From positions 124,001 to 188,000 of the forward strand of contig JBPJFZ010000003.1 of assembly GCA_051208035.1 (NCBI GenBank): a DNA stretch of 64,000 nt, given 5' to 3'. The notes under the pieces are model-generated. The model did not search any database. It saw only the letters and a list, made by a program, of their open reading frames with translations, and had not been told where the DNA came from. The position numbers and the translations under genes were made by a program. Shown here piece by piece: positions 8,898-18,385 of this stretch; the stretch's first letter is position 1; the number at the start of each line of letters is the position of its first letter. This DNA is from JACKOB01 sp024234575. GTDB lineage: Bacteria; Pseudomonadota; Gammaproteobacteria; Pseudomonadales; Oleiphilaceae.

Positions 8898-10605
8898 TAC
8901 CATACTGCACTTTAAAGACAGCAAATTACGGCTTCTGGTGATAGATGACTCGGAAGACGATGTGTTTTTGCTGGTACATGCCATAGAGCAGGGCGGTATT
9001 AATCTTGACTACACGCATGTCGAATCTGAAGAAGAGCTGCAACAAGCGCTAAAAGGCGATTCTGTCTGGGATATTGCCATTACTGATCACAACATGATCG
9101 GTTTTACCTCTCAGCAGGCAATTCAGCTGATTCGGCAGCACAATAAAGAGTTGCCGGTAATCATTGTTTCCGGGGATATCAAAGAAGATGTTGCCGTGGG
9201 TGCTATGCATCAGGGCGCACAAGATTATATTATGAAAGATAATCTGGCCCGACTGGTGCCGGTTATTCTGCGGGAATATAAAACGCACCAGGCAACCAAA
9301 GCCCATGTAGAAGCCGAGAAAAACTATCGCTTTTTACGCTATCACGACAATCTTACCAATTTGGTTAATCGCCAGGAGTTCGAGACCCGCATCAGTCATG
9401 CCCTCAAAGAAGTGCGCAGTAGTCGTGATACCCATGCGCTGATGTTTCTTGACCTTGACCAGTTTAAGTTAATCAATGATACCTGTGGCCATACCGCTGG
9501 TGATGAATTACTGGTGCGCACTACCAAGATCTTAAAGTCTCATATCCGTGATCGCGATACCTTGGCGCGTTTGGGCGGTGACGAATTTGGTATTCTGCTG
9601 GTGAGCTGTCAACAGGATATGGCATTAGAAACCGCTAACCGTATTAAAACAGCAGTAAAAGAGAGCCGTTTTATTTGGGAGGGCAAGCCCTTCGAAATTA
9701 CCATTAGTATCGGTATTGTCGAAGTGAACGAGCATGTCACCGATCACCATGAATTGCTTAGTTGCGCTGATATCGCCTGCTATGCCGCAAAAGATCGCGG
9801 CCGCAATGCAGTGGTCTGGTTTACCCCGGATGACGAAGAGTACACCAAGCGCCGTTCAGAAATGCAGTGGGCACCACGAATTAAACAAGCGGCAGAAGAA
9901 GATTTGTTCGTTTTGTTTCATCAGCCTATGGCGCATTTACAAAAAAACAACGGCCCGCATACTGAGTTTTTATTGCGCCTGAAAGGCGATAAGGGGCTGA
10001 TTGCGCCGGGAGAATTTATCCCTGCCGCAGAGCGCTATAACCTAATGCCAGTGATCGATCGCTGGGTGGTGCATAATGTTTTTGAGTATCTTAATAAAAG
10101 TGGTTTAGGCAGCAGAAATCAGGGCACTTATTTTATTAATCTGTCTGGGTCGACGTTGAGTGACCAGTCGTTTTTTGACGACATCAAACGTTTGCAGGAA
10201 GAACATAAGATTATTCCACAACGTATTTGCTTCGAAATAACCGAGACCGCCGCAATTGATAATTTAGTGGATGCGGTCGAGTTTATTACCGAGATTCGCG
10301 AGCGTGGCTTTAAATTTGCGTTGGATGACTTTGGCGTGGGTTTAAGCTCTTTTACTTACCTGAAAACCATTCCAGTTGATTACCTTAAAATTGATGGCAG
10401 CTTTGTGCTGAATATGCTGCAAAACTCAATAGATCGGGGCATTGTTGAATCCTGTAACCAGATTGCCCATGCCGCCGGATTACAGACAATTGCTGAGTTC
10501 GTTGAGAATGATGCGATTCGTCAGGCGTTGACCGAAATCGGGGTCGACTATGCGCAAGGTTATGGCATAGTGAAGCCGGGACCATTGGCGTCAGTGCATG
10601 TATAG
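8890..10605 (+). CDS. REC-GGDEF-EAL response regulator (cyclic-di-GMP turnover)
   Basis: A 571-residue regulator with three domains. REC covers about 10-135 (VIDDSEDD, acceptor D66, K in MKDN). GGDEF covers about 150-320, with an intact RLGGDEFG near 229 and an RDRD inhibitory I-site just before it. EAL covers about 335-570. The EAL signature reads EFLLRL instead of EALLRW, but the later catalytic parts (FEITET, DDFG, LKIDGSF) are conserved. The GGDEF half therefore looks active for c-di-GMP synthesis; the EAL half is probably active or GTP/substrate-responsive. Phosphorylation of the REC domain would set the balance. It is co-translated with the upstream single-domain regulator. No partner kinase is adjacent. 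Confidence 0.93.
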   Translation: MPNTILHFKDSKLRLLVIDDSEDDVFLLVHAIEQGGINLDYTHVESEEELQQALKGDSVWDIAITDHNMIGFTSQQAIQLIRQHNKELPVIIVSGDIKEDVAVGAMHQGAQDYIMKDNLARLVPVILREYKTHQATKAHVEAEKNYRFLRYHDNLTNLVNRQEFETRISHALKEVRSSRDTHALMFLDLDQFKLINDTCGHTAGDELLVRTTKILKSHIRDRDTLARLGGDEFGILLVSCQQDMALETANRIKTAVKESRFIWEGKPFEITISIGIVEVNEHVTDHHELLSCADIACYAAKDRGRNAVVWFTPDDEEYTKRRSEMQWAPRIKQAAEEDLFVLFHQPMAHLQKNNGPHTEFLLRLKGDKGLIAPGEFIPAAERYNLMPVIDRWVVHNVFEYLNKSGLGSRNQGTYFINLSGSTLSDQSFFDDIKRLQEEHKIIPQRICFEITETAAIDNLVDAVEFITEIRERGFKFALDDFGVGLSSFTYLKTIPVDYLKIDGSFVLNMLQNSIDRGIVESCNQIAHAAGLQTIAEFVENDAIRQALTEIGVDYAQGYGIVKPGPLASVHV

Positions 10606-10723
10606 TATTACTCTGCGTTGCTTGTCGAGGACTAAAACGGCGACGATGGAACCCTTTGCAAACATATTGGCTAAATGTGCTAAGTTCCCTAAGTCCCTCT
10701 GGGTTAAATCTGTCTAAACACTT

Positions 10724-11257
10724 ATGTTTGCCACACCAGCTACTATCGTTCGGACTATCGAAAACTTGCTGAATTATCCTGTCAGGATGCTACATCTGCT
10801 GGTGGTCTGGCTGCTTTTTCCATTCTTACTGTGCCTGGTGGCTGCCGATGTTATTTTGCGCACTTTTTTCCAGGCACCCTTGGTGTGGGGGCACGAGCTA
10901 TCGGGGCTAGTGTTACTTAGTATATTCATACTTGAGCTTCCCCATACGTTACAGCAACAGCAACTGTTACAAGTTGATTTGCTTTTCGCCCGGCTTGGGC
11001 GGCGCATGCAGAACGTTGTCTATTTTCTTTCGCGGATATTCGTGCTGGTAGTGGCCTTTTTGTTTTGCTGGCAAGGGTTTACCGGGGCCCAGGATATGTA
11101 TACCTACGCCGAACAAGCCTACACCCTGCCGTTACCACTATGGCCACTATCGGCAGCGATGTCGGTGGTTGGTTTGTTGATGGTGGTGCAGGCGCTGGTA
11201 CAGCTGATACATCCAGCTAAACATCACACGCCTTGTGTTGACGGTGAGATCGCATGA
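10724..11257 (+). CDS. TRAP transporter small permease (DctQ-type)
   Basis: A 177-residue protein with four predicted membrane helices (about 20-40, 50-70, 90-112, 135-158) and the DctQ-family pattern around residues 40-60 (ADVILRTFFQAPLVWGHEL), where an acidic/Trp cluster follows the second helix. It forms the small membrane subunit of a sodium-driven TRAP importer for organic acids. The downstream large-subunit gene begins 4 bases before its stop, the usual dctQM coupling. The binding protein DctP for this system is probably the gene at 17159-18322, separated by three other genes. Confidence 0.88.
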   Translation: MFATPATIVRTIENLLNYPVRMLHLLVVWLLFPFLLCLVAADVILRTFFQAPLVWGHELSGLVLLSIFILELPHTLQQQQLLQVDLLFARLGRRMQNVVYFLSRIFVLVVAFLFCWQGFTGAQDMYTYAEQAYTLPLPLWPLSAAMSVVGLLMVVQALVQLIHPAKHHTPCVDGEIA

Positions 11258-12558
11258 GCCTGCAGTGGATGGGGTTACTGGCCATTGTTTTTTTGCTGGC
11301 GCTTATACTCTTGCGGGTGCCCGTCGCTATTGCCCTTATTCTGATAGGCTTTGCCGGCAATGGCCTGTTACAGGGCATAGCACCAGCGGTAACACAATTA
11401 CAGCTGGTGACCTGGGAGGTTGCTGGCAATTTCGCCATGCTGACAATCCCCATGTTTATCTGGATGGGGCAGCTGGCCCATGCCACCGGGTTAGGTCGGG
11501 ATGTGTTCTATAGCTTTTCTACCTGGATCGGCCGTGCGCCAGGTGGTCTGGCGGTAACCTCTATTGTTAGTTCTGCCAGCTTTGGTGCGGTAACCGGCTC
11601 GAGCATTGCAACAGTCATGGCGATGGGTAATGTGCTCATGCCTGAAATGAAACGCTATCGCTATGATACTGCCCTTGCCGCCGGATCACTGGCCTCTGGT
11701 GGCGTGTTAGCGATTCTGATTCCCCCCAGTATTCCGTTGGTTTTTTATGGTGCCTGGACGGAGACATCCATTGGCGATTTGTTTGTGGCCGGTATTATTC
11801 CAGGGTTACTGTTAACGTTTTTGTTTTCTGCCTATGTGCTGATTCACTGCAAGCTCAACCCCTCGCTAGGGCCCAAAACAGAGCGTTATAGCTGGCGGCA
11901 AAAGTGGGCCTCTTTGCGTTACTTGCTGCCCGCCACCTCAGTCTTGGTGTTTGTACTGGGCAGTATCTATGCAGGCATAGCAACCCCTACCGAGGCAGCG
12001 GCGGCCGGAGTGCTTGGGGTAATGATTATCGGTTTGCTGACGCACCGTTTAACCGTTAAAAAATTCATAGAGAGCATCGAGCAAAGCGCGAGTGCCTCGT
12101 GCAATATTTTTCTCTTACTCTTAGGTGGCGTCTTTTTTAGCCGTTTTATCGCCCAGACGGGCATTACCGAATCAATGATTGCTGCCATCGCCCAGCTGGA
12201 TGTCTCTCCGTATTTGATCATTGCAGTGCTGGTGTTGATGTATCTGGTGCTAGGAGCTGTGCTGGATACCTTTGGCATGATTTTACTGACATTGCCTTTT
12301 GTGTTTCCGCTCATTCTGTCCCTTGGTTATGATCCGGTCTGGTTCGGGATATTTATCGTGATGATGATTGAGCTGTCTTTAATAACCCCTCCCATCGGCA
12401 TTAATGTATTTGTGATGCATCGTATTATCCCCGAAACCTCCATTGGTACGATCTTTAAAGGCACCTTTCCCTTCGTTTTGCTGACGCTCTTGGCCATTGT
12501 GCTGTTGGTGCTGTTTCCCGAGATGGCGTTGTGGTTGCCTGCCGCAATGAAGTCGTGA
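11254..12558 (+). CDS. TRAP transporter large permease (DctM-type)
   Basis: A 434-residue, 12-helix inner membrane protein. Typical DctM features are visible: PMFIWMGQLAHATG in the third helix region, SSASFGAVTGSSIATVMAMG, the LIPPSIPLVFYG reentrant loop, and a C-terminal half repeating the pattern (LDTFGMILLTLPFVFPL, SLITPPIGINVFV). It carries solute and sodium. It overlaps the dctQ-type gene by 4 bases (ATGA). The substrate is not predictable from this subunit. The following TonB-dependent receptor gene may bring the same compound across the outer membrane (inference from order). Confidence 0.94.
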   Translation: MSLQWMGLLAIVFLLALILLRVPVAIALILIGFAGNGLLQGIAPAVTQLQLVTWEVAGNFAMLTIPMFIWMGQLAHATGLGRDVFYSFSTWIGRAPGGLAVTSIVSSASFGAVTGSSIATVMAMGNVLMPEMKRYRYDTALAAGSLASGGVLAILIPPSIPLVFYGAWTETSIGDLFVAGIIPGLLLTFLFSAYVLIHCKLNPSLGPKTERYSWRQKWASLRYLLPATSVLVFVLGSIYAGIATPTEAAAAGVLGVMIIGLLTHRLTVKKFIESIEQSASASCNIFLLLLGGVFFSRFIAQTGITESMIAAIAQLDVSPYLIIAVLVLMYLVLGAVLDTFGMILLTLPFVFPLILSLGYDPVWFGIFIVMMIELSLITPPIGINVFVMHRIIPETSIGTIFKGTFPFVLLTLLAIVLLVLFPEMALWLPAAMKS

Positions 12559-12741
12559 CAGCATATTCTTTTGCTGTGAACCCGGGATTAGTGTCTATAC
12601 TTGATAGGTGCTCGGTAGCAATCAATTGTTGCGAAGGTTTGATGAGATAGCGGCAGCAACGTGAGGGCGGGTCACCAATAACAAATATAAAAACCAGGTT
12701 CGTGCAAGGTAAATGAATACCTGCGGACCGATATGGCTTAG

Positions 12742-14937
12742 GTGGGAGTGGCTATGCGTTTAAAACGTCTTTCGTATGTGATTGCTGTGTTAGCGGTCTC
12801 TGCTAACTCGTCGTTATTGTTGGCGGCAGAAGACGAATCAACTGCAGACTTGAGTGATACCAGCGGGGCAGAACCGGTGGTGAAGCTGAAAGATGTGGTG
12901 GTAACTGCCACAAAAGAAGGCGAGGTGTCGCTGCAAAAACTGCCTGTCGCCGTCACGGCCTTTACTGATCAGCAGCTGGAGGAATCTGGCGCGAAGAATA
13001 TTGAAGATTTAAAACTGCAGACACCGGGTCTGAATATCACTCGTAATGGACAGTCGGCGCGGCTGTACATGCGAGGCATTGGTACCAATCTTGATTTTAT
13101 TGGGGCCGATCCCAGTGTTACCGTGCATACCGACGGTGTGTATCAATCCCGACCTACTGCCGCGCTGGAAGAATTTCTCGATGTAGAGCGGGTTGAGGTA
13201 TTGCGTGGGCCACAAGGCACTCTCTACGGCCGAAATTCCACGGGCGGGACCATTAATATTGTGTCGAAACTGCCAGAAGCCGAGCCTCGCGCCAAGGTGA
13301 GTGCCGAGTTAGGTAATTACGCGTATAGCAATTTAACAGCGGTAGCCAGTGGACCGCTTGCAGGTGATTCGTTATTAGGTGGCATCGCCATCATGAAAGT
13401 AGATCACGATCCCTATGTCAGTAATCTTAACCCAAACGGCATCGACGGATTGGTTGACGATGACACGTTGAGTTCGCGGGGAACGTTACGTTATCTGCTC
13501 GGGGGGCAGGGAGAGATCATTCTGCGGGCAGACTATACCGATATTGATCGTGCAACCGGTGCTTATAAGCCGACGGGGTTGGGAGTAACCGGAAGTCCGG
13601 CACCGTTGGCAGGTCAAACGAATGTTCCTGATGACCCGTTTAAAATGAATATCTCCTATCCCGAGCCGTTTGTGCAACATACAAACTGGGGAACCTCTGC
13701 CGAAGTTGACTATAAAATATCACCGAACTTATCTGTCGTTTCGTTAACGGCCTATCGCGATACTGAGTTTAAGACCGTTGAAGATACTGACGGCAGTGAT
13801 CTCGATGTGATGGTGACTGAACTTAATGATGATCAGGATCAGGTATCGGAAGAGTTACGATTTCAATACCAGCGTGACCGATTCTCTATGGTAACGGGTC
13901 TGTATTATTTATCGGATGATCATAGCTCGGATACGACCGTTAATGTGAACATAGCCGGCATCGCCAACAACTTCATTGTGAACAACCAAACCACTGCCTA
14001 TGCGGTATTTGGTCAGGGAACTTACGCCTTTACTGAAAAGCTGAACGCGACATTGGGTTTGCGCTATAGCAAAGAAGAAAAAGAGTTTAAGAATCGTAAT
14101 CGGCTTAGCAACACCGCCGGCGACACCGTCAGTTCTTTTGAAATTGACGAAACCCAGGATTGGGATGACTGGAGCCCAAAAGCTGGCGTCGATTACACCT
14201 TCAACGACGGCATGATGGTGTATGGATCCGTGAGCCAGGGCTTTAAGAGTGGCGGCTTCAATTTTACCTCAACCGATCCCGGTTACTACCCAGAGACAGT
14301 TTGGTCTTATGAAGTGGGTGCGAAAATGGATTGGCTGCAAAAGCAGGTGCGCACCAATGTCGTCGTTTTTTATTATGACTATACCGACCTGCAGGTATCT
14401 GACTTTACCAGGACGGGGGTGCTTTCCATCACTAACGCCGCCGCCGCTACGGTGCAGGGGATCGAAATCGAAAACCAGTGGATGCCAAGCTATAACTGGC
14501 TGTTCGAGTTTAACTATGCCTATCTGGATGCGACTTATGATGAATATCTGGCACCTGCCGGGCCTGTGACCATCGATGTTTCCGGGAATCAGCTTAACGC
14601 CGCCCCCGAGCATAAATTAAACGTTGCCGCCCAGTACTTTCAGGAAATCAGTCCAGGCACCTTAAGCTATCGTGTGGAGTATGCGTGGCAGGATAAACAG
14701 TTCTTCACCGCCTTTAATCGAGACGTCTCGTCGCAGGGGGCATATGGTCTGTGGAATGCTCGTATTGCCTTCCATTCAGCGGATGAGCATTGGGAAGTGC
14801 AGGCTTTTGGCGAAAACCTTGCGGATGAGGCGTACTCGACCTCAAGCCGGGAGTTTCCTGCCGCAACGGTCGGGGTAACAAAAGATATCAATGCCCCACG
14901 TACTTTTGGCGTGAAACTGGTTTACAACTTTATGTAG
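12742..14937 (+). CDS. TonB-dependent outer membrane receptor
   Basis: A 731-residue outer membrane receptor with a signal peptide ending near residue 28, a TonB-box-like stretch (VVVTATK) at about 49-55, a plug domain (IEDLKLQTPGLNI, VEVLRGPQGTLYGRNSTGG) and a 22-strand barrel ending in the classical aromatic C-terminus (TFGVKLVYNFM). Members of this type (cluster with IMPs of unknown or hydrophobic/aromatic substrates) are frequent in marine and aromatic-degrading bacteria. A 183-base leader precedes it. It sits after the TRAP permeases and 13 bases before a solute-binding protein. Substrate unknown; siderophore use is possible but nothing else here points to iron. Confidence 0.93.
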   Translation: MGVAMRLKRLSYVIAVLAVSANSSLLLAAEDESTADLSDTSGAEPVVKLKDVVVTATKEGEVSLQKLPVAVTAFTDQQLEESGAKNIEDLKLQTPGLNITRNGQSARLYMRGIGTNLDFIGADPSVTVHTDGVYQSRPTAALEEFLDVERVEVLRGPQGTLYGRNSTGGTINIVSKLPEAEPRAKVSAELGNYAYSNLTAVASGPLAGDSLLGGIAIMKVDHDPYVSNLNPNGIDGLVDDDTLSSRGTLRYLLGGQGEIILRADYTDIDRATGAYKPTGLGVTGSPAPLAGQTNVPDDPFKMNISYPEPFVQHTNWGTSAEVDYKISPNLSVVSLTAYRDTEFKTVEDTDGSDLDVMVTELNDDQDQVSEELRFQYQRDRFSMVTGLYYLSDDHSSDTTVNVNIAGIANNFIVNNQTTAYAVFGQGTYAFTEKLNATLGLRYSKEEKEFKNRNRLSNTAGDTVSSFEIDETQDWDDWSPKAGVDYTFNDGMMVYGSVSQGFKSGGFNFTSTDPGYYPETVWSYEVGAKMDWLQKQVRTNVVVFYYDYTDLQVSDFTRTGVLSITNAAAATVQGIEIENQWMPSYNWLFEFNYAYLDATYDEYLAPAGPVTIDVSGNQLNAAPEHKLNVAAQYFQEISPGTLSYRVEYAWQDKQFFTAFNRDVSSQGAYGLWNARIAFHSADEHWEVQAFGENLADEAYSTSSREFPAATVGVTKDINAPRTFGVKLVYNFM

Positions 14938-14950
14938 GCGGTAAACAAAC

Positions 14951-15736
14951 ATGTCGCACCATGGTTCGGCTAAAACGCTGTGTGCAGTGGCCATCCTGAT
15001 TTCGATGGCGGCTTCATCGACATTATTTGCCTGTGTAAAATCAGTCCGCTGGAGCCATGATCCGCCGTTTTCAGTCGAGCTTCCAGGAGGAGAAATCGGT
15101 GGCTTAGACATTGATTTGCAACGAGAGATTTTGCAGCGACTTGATTGCGAGATGACGTTGATTAATCTTCCCTGGGCCAGGGCCCTAAAAGAGCTGGAAA
15201 TCGGCAGGCTGGATATTTTACCGGGCGCCTATCGAAGACCCGAGAGAGAAAAATATGCATACTTTGCCGGGCCGGTACTGGTGTCGCGAAACGTTTTGTT
15301 TGCCCATGTCGATGCCGTTGACAAATGGCCGATAACCCGGCTGACTGAACTGGTCAATACTGATTTTAAGCTCGGCGCCCAGTTAGGTGTCAGTTACGGT
15401 AAAGACTATGACCTGCTTGTGCAAGACGCAAACTACCAAAAAAAGATTGTGTACAACGGCAAGCGCGGTAATCTATGGCGCATGATCGAAGCTGGCCGTT
15501 TGGATGGTATCGTCGCCGATGAACTTACCGGTCAGATAGAACTCAATGATCTGGAGTTTTCGAACAAAATTATCATGACTTCGGTGGTTGTGTCTGATGA
15601 AAGCGCAGAAATAGCCTTTAGCAAACAATCGACAACTCCCGAATTTTTACAAAAGTATCAAGCTGTAGTCGAAGAGCTGAGAAAGGAAGGTGGCATCAAA
15701 GCTATTGCCAGTAAATACGGTATCAAGCAGCATTAG
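14951..15736 (+). CDS. Periplasmic transporter substrate-binding protein
   Basis: A 261-residue exported binding protein. The signal segment ends in TLFAC, so either ordinary cleavage before Cys or lipid attachment is possible (the lipobox is imperfect). The mature part follows the SBP_bac_3 pattern: WSHDPPFSVE, GGLDIDLQREIL, LPWARALKELEIGRLDILPG and a GRLDGIVAD motif in the second lobe. It begins 13 bases after the TonB receptor stop and is probably co-transcribed. It is similar in type to the orphan binding protein at 5720-6523, and again no permease of the matching ABC class is present. A weak hairpin follows at 15784-15802. Confidence 0.82.
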   Translation: MSHHGSAKTLCAVAILISMAASSTLFACVKSVRWSHDPPFSVELPGGEIGGLDIDLQREILQRLDCEMTLINLPWARALKELEIGRLDILPGAYRRPEREKYAYFAGPVLVSRNVLFAHVDAVDKWPITRLTELVNTDFKLGAQLGVSYGKDYDLLVQDANYQKKIVYNGKRGNLWRMIEAGRLDGIVADELTGQIELNDLEFSNKIIMTSVVVSDESAEIAFSKQSTTPEFLQKYQAVVEELRKEGGIKAIASKYGIKQH

Positions 15737-15783
15737 CCTATTGGCATCATGATCTCGTGCATTGGTAAATGAAATACATAAAT

Positions 15784-15818
15784 CCGTTGCATCTCACAAC
15801 GGCTTGTTTCTTTTCCTT
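15784..15818 (+). terminator. Probable intrinsic terminator after the solute-binding protein gene
   Basis: A 6-bp perfect stem (CCGTTG at 15784-15789, CAACGG at 15797-15802) with a 7-base loop is followed by a T-rich run to 15818. It lies 48 bases after the stop codon and just before the convergent hydrolase gene end. Confidence 0.5.
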
Positions 15819-15836
15819 AGCTGATGTGCCAGCGCC

Positions 15837-16997
15837 TTAAATCGCATCATATAGCGCACTGATTAATGCACCGGCAAAAGGGCCGGTATCTTCGATGGCG
15901 TGAATACGATTACAACAATAGCCAAAGCCGATTCCTGCATCGGGGTCGGCAAAGCCTATGGAACCACCCAACCCCGGGTGACCATAACTGCGGGGATTAT
16001 CACCAACCTTAAAGTAGGGGTTGTTGAGCATAAAGCCGGTGGCATAGCGAAAGTGTCTGTTGGTAATTTTTTCTACCGCATCCCATTGCTCGATAATCGC
16101 ATCGTCCAATGTTGTCTTCGATAGCAGAGACTTTCCTTCAGCGCTTCCGCCTTGAGCAAGAATGCCATAAATCTGAGCAACTGCGCGGGCATTGCTGTGG
16201 CCGTTACCTGATGCAAATTGCGTTTTACGAAATTGTGCCTCCTGAAACAGATTCTCCGCGTTGGGCATGGGGCGCCAGGCACGGTGCATTAAGGTGTCAG
16301 GTTGCCGCATTTTTTCCAGGCTTGGAATTGCCTGGGACAGGATAATGTCCGCACAGCGACTAATCTCGTCTTCGCTAAGTCCGATATAGAATTCGATGTT
16401 AAATGGTGCCAGTACGTCTTCGCGCAAATATTGCCCCATCGACTTACCGGTAACTTTTTCGATAATTTTCTGGCAAAGCGGTCCGTGGGTAAACGAGTGG
16501 TAGCAGGGGGTGGTGCCTGGTTCCCACAAAGGCTTTTGTTGCTCAAGGGCTTGGGCGATAAGCTCGGTATCGTAAAGGGAGCCTGCGGGCGCTGCATCCA
16601 CAACGGGTATACCTGCTAACTGGGCAAGTAAACAACGTACGGTAATATGCTCTTTGCCGGCCTGAGCGAATTCTGGCCAATATTCAGCAACGGGTTTATC
16701 CAGATCAATCTGCTTTCTGTCAGCCAGTACCAGTAAACAAAGGGAGGCAATCGCTTTGGTTACCGACATCACACAAACCAGCGTGTCTTGTTGCCAAGGG
16801 CTTGTATAATTGACATCACGATAGCCGCCCCAAAGATCAACAACCGTTTGGCCGTGCAAGACGATAGACACTGCTGCGCCAATCTCGCTCTCACTGGCCA
16901 TATTCTTGATAAAGGCCAGCCGCACGGCTTCAAATTGTGGGTGGCAATAGCCGTCAATGGGTAATGTCGGAGGCGTGTTTTTCAAATGTTTCTGCAT
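15837..16997 (-). CDS. Serine hydrolase of the class C beta-lactamase / EstB family
   Basis: Cytoplasmic-looking protein of about 386 residues with the SxxK nucleophile motif (SVTK near residue 79) and the Tyr motif (YHSFTHG near 165, YxS). A late HPGLGGSIGFAD stretch replaces the KTG triad box, as in EstB-type esterases. These enzymes hydrolyse short acyl esters and seldom beta-lactams. No signal peptide is visible. The frame extends to a TTG at 17018, but the ATG at 16997 gives the N-terminus usual for the family. It is divergent from the DctP-type gene and placed inside the TRAP/TonB neighbourhood, so it could act on the imported ester (inference). Confidence 0.87.
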   Translation of the reverse strand: MQKHLKNTPPTLPIDGYCHPQFEAVRLAFIKNMASESEIGAAVSIVLHGQTVVDLWGGYRDVNYTSPWQQDTLVCVMSVTKAIASLCLLVLADRKQIDLDKPVAEYWPEFAQAGKEHITVRCLLAQLAGIPVVDAAPAGSLYDTELIAQALEQQKPLWEPGTTPCYHSFTHGPLCQKIIEKVTGKSMGQYLREDVLAPFNIEFYIGLSEDEISRCADIILSQAIPSLEKMRQPDTLMHRAWRPMPNAENLFQEAQFRKTQFASGNGHSNARAVAQIYGILAQGGSAEGKSLLSKTTLDDAIIEQWDAVEKITNRHFRYATGFMLNNPYFKVGDNPRSYGHPGLGGSIGFADPDAGIGFGYCCNRIHAIEDTGPFAGALISALYDAI

Positions 16998-17158
16998 CCC
17001 AGTATCTGCTAATAACAACTTCTAAAGCATAGTCCATTATTCGGAATTAGCTGCTTTTTATAGCGTTTTACGTGCCACTTTTTTGTTTAAGGCCAACCTT
17101 GAATTACGCGCCAAGATGTCTCAGTATGAATGCAAAACAAATTAAGTAGTTTTCATTT

Positions 17159-18322
17159 ATGCGTAGTTTGGTAAACCCTTTAAAAATATGGTTTTTCGCA
17201 CTGGCGTTTTGCTTGTCAACGGTAGCGGTATCGGCTGCTGACGAAGTGCAGACGCCAGTGGATCGGTGGTTGCAGGATAAAACTAAACGCTATACACCCG
17301 TGGGCGCACCTGTCGAATGGAAGTTTGCGCATCCGGCACCACCAGTTTCTTTGTTGCCGCCTATCTGGCAATCAGGGTTTGACTGGCTGCAAGCGGTGAC
17401 CGGAAATGGCATCACTTTCAAGGTGTACGGCGGTAGTGCCCTGTATGGAATGAAGGGCGGTTTTCGAGCTATTCGCTCGCAAGTGGCAGACTATGGCACT
17501 TGTTACACCTTTGCCGAGCCCCGTGGTTTCGAGTTGCTTAAAACGTTTCAGCTGCCTTATGTTGCTCCAGAAAACCCCTATCAGACCGCGCGTATCATTA
17601 ACGAGTTGATGGCAACCACCCTGAAAAAAGAGTTCAACGCCAGAGGCGTTTATCCCGCACATGTGGTGCCGGTCAGACCGCTGTCATTAATGAGTAAAAC
17701 ACCTGTCCGCACGCCAGCAGATTTACGTGGCAAAAAAGTAATTTCATTTATGAATACGCCGGGGGCTGCAGAAGCTATTGGCTTTGCTGAAGTGCACATC
17801 CCGTTTACTGAAATTTACACAGCGTTGCAGCAAGGTATTGTGGATGCGGTGATATGGGTCGATATGGGGTTTGTGCCGTTTCGCATTTATGAGCAGGCCA
17901 GGTTTTATACCGAATTAAAGGTTGCCCCGGCAACATTGGAAACCTGTTTTAATCAAAAAAGCTTCGATAATTTACCTGTTGGATTGAAGCAGCAAGTGTA
18001 TGACTTTCAGCAAAAAGTGGGCATTTCAGTAGTTAAAGAAGGCGAAGTCTTCGCCGGGCAAGCCAAAGAAATACTACAGCAAAACGGTGTTGAGATAATA
18101 ACGCTTAGTCCAGAGCAAGATAAGCTTTGGCGCTCTGCATTTACGCCTGTCGTTGAGCGCTGGATGAAAAGTTGTGCAAATGTTGGCAAAGATTGTCGTG
18201 CACTGGTGAAAGAAATCGACCAGCTAAAAGAGAAATACGCGAAGTATTCAAATGATGAGCTGATGTCGTTGGCGATAGATCAGCCGGTGCAGAATATTAT
18301 CGAGTTTGCTGGCACGAAGTAG
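17159..18322 (+). CDS. TRAP transporter solute-binding protein (DctP-type)
   Basis: A 387-residue secreted protein with a signal peptide (SLVNPLKIWFFALAFCLSTV, cleavage after VSA). The DctP signature is visible: FRAIRSQVADYGTCY in lobe one, TPADLRGKKVISF, then FTEIYTALQQGIVDAVIW, which carries the helix that usually contacts the carboxylate. It is about 50 residues longer than common DctP proteins, with extra sequence after the signal peptide and at the C-terminus. It probably serves the TRAP permeases at 10724-12558, about 4.6 kb upstream, because no other TRAP permease is present. The interruption of the usual dctPQM order is noteworthy. Confidence 0.9.
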   Translation: MRSLVNPLKIWFFALAFCLSTVAVSAADEVQTPVDRWLQDKTKRYTPVGAPVEWKFAHPAPPVSLLPPIWQSGFDWLQAVTGNGITFKVYGGSALYGMKGGFRAIRSQVADYGTCYTFAEPRGFELLKTFQLPYVAPENPYQTARIINELMATTLKKEFNARGVYPAHVVPVRPLSLMSKTPVRTPADLRGKKVISFMNTPGAAEAIGFAEVHIPFTEIYTALQQGIVDAVIWVDMGFVPFRIYEQARFYTELKVAPATLETCFNQKSFDNLPVGLKQQVYDFQQKVGISVVKEGEVFAGQAKEILQQNGVEIITLSPEQDKLWRSAFTPVVERWMKSCANVGKDCRALVKEIDQLKEKYAKYSNDELMSLAIDQPVQNIIEFAGTK

Positions 18323-18385
18323 GTTGTTTAGTCAAACGTCCCACTTCTCTGTCGCATTCCCTGCGTATGAATAAGCCGTGGTTAT

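Noticed and set aside
12559..12741. Possible riboswitch leader ahead of the TonB-dependent receptor
   Set aside because: No conserved cobalamin, TPP or other known riboswitch core could be found by eye; the hairpin near 12558-12577 has no T-tail.
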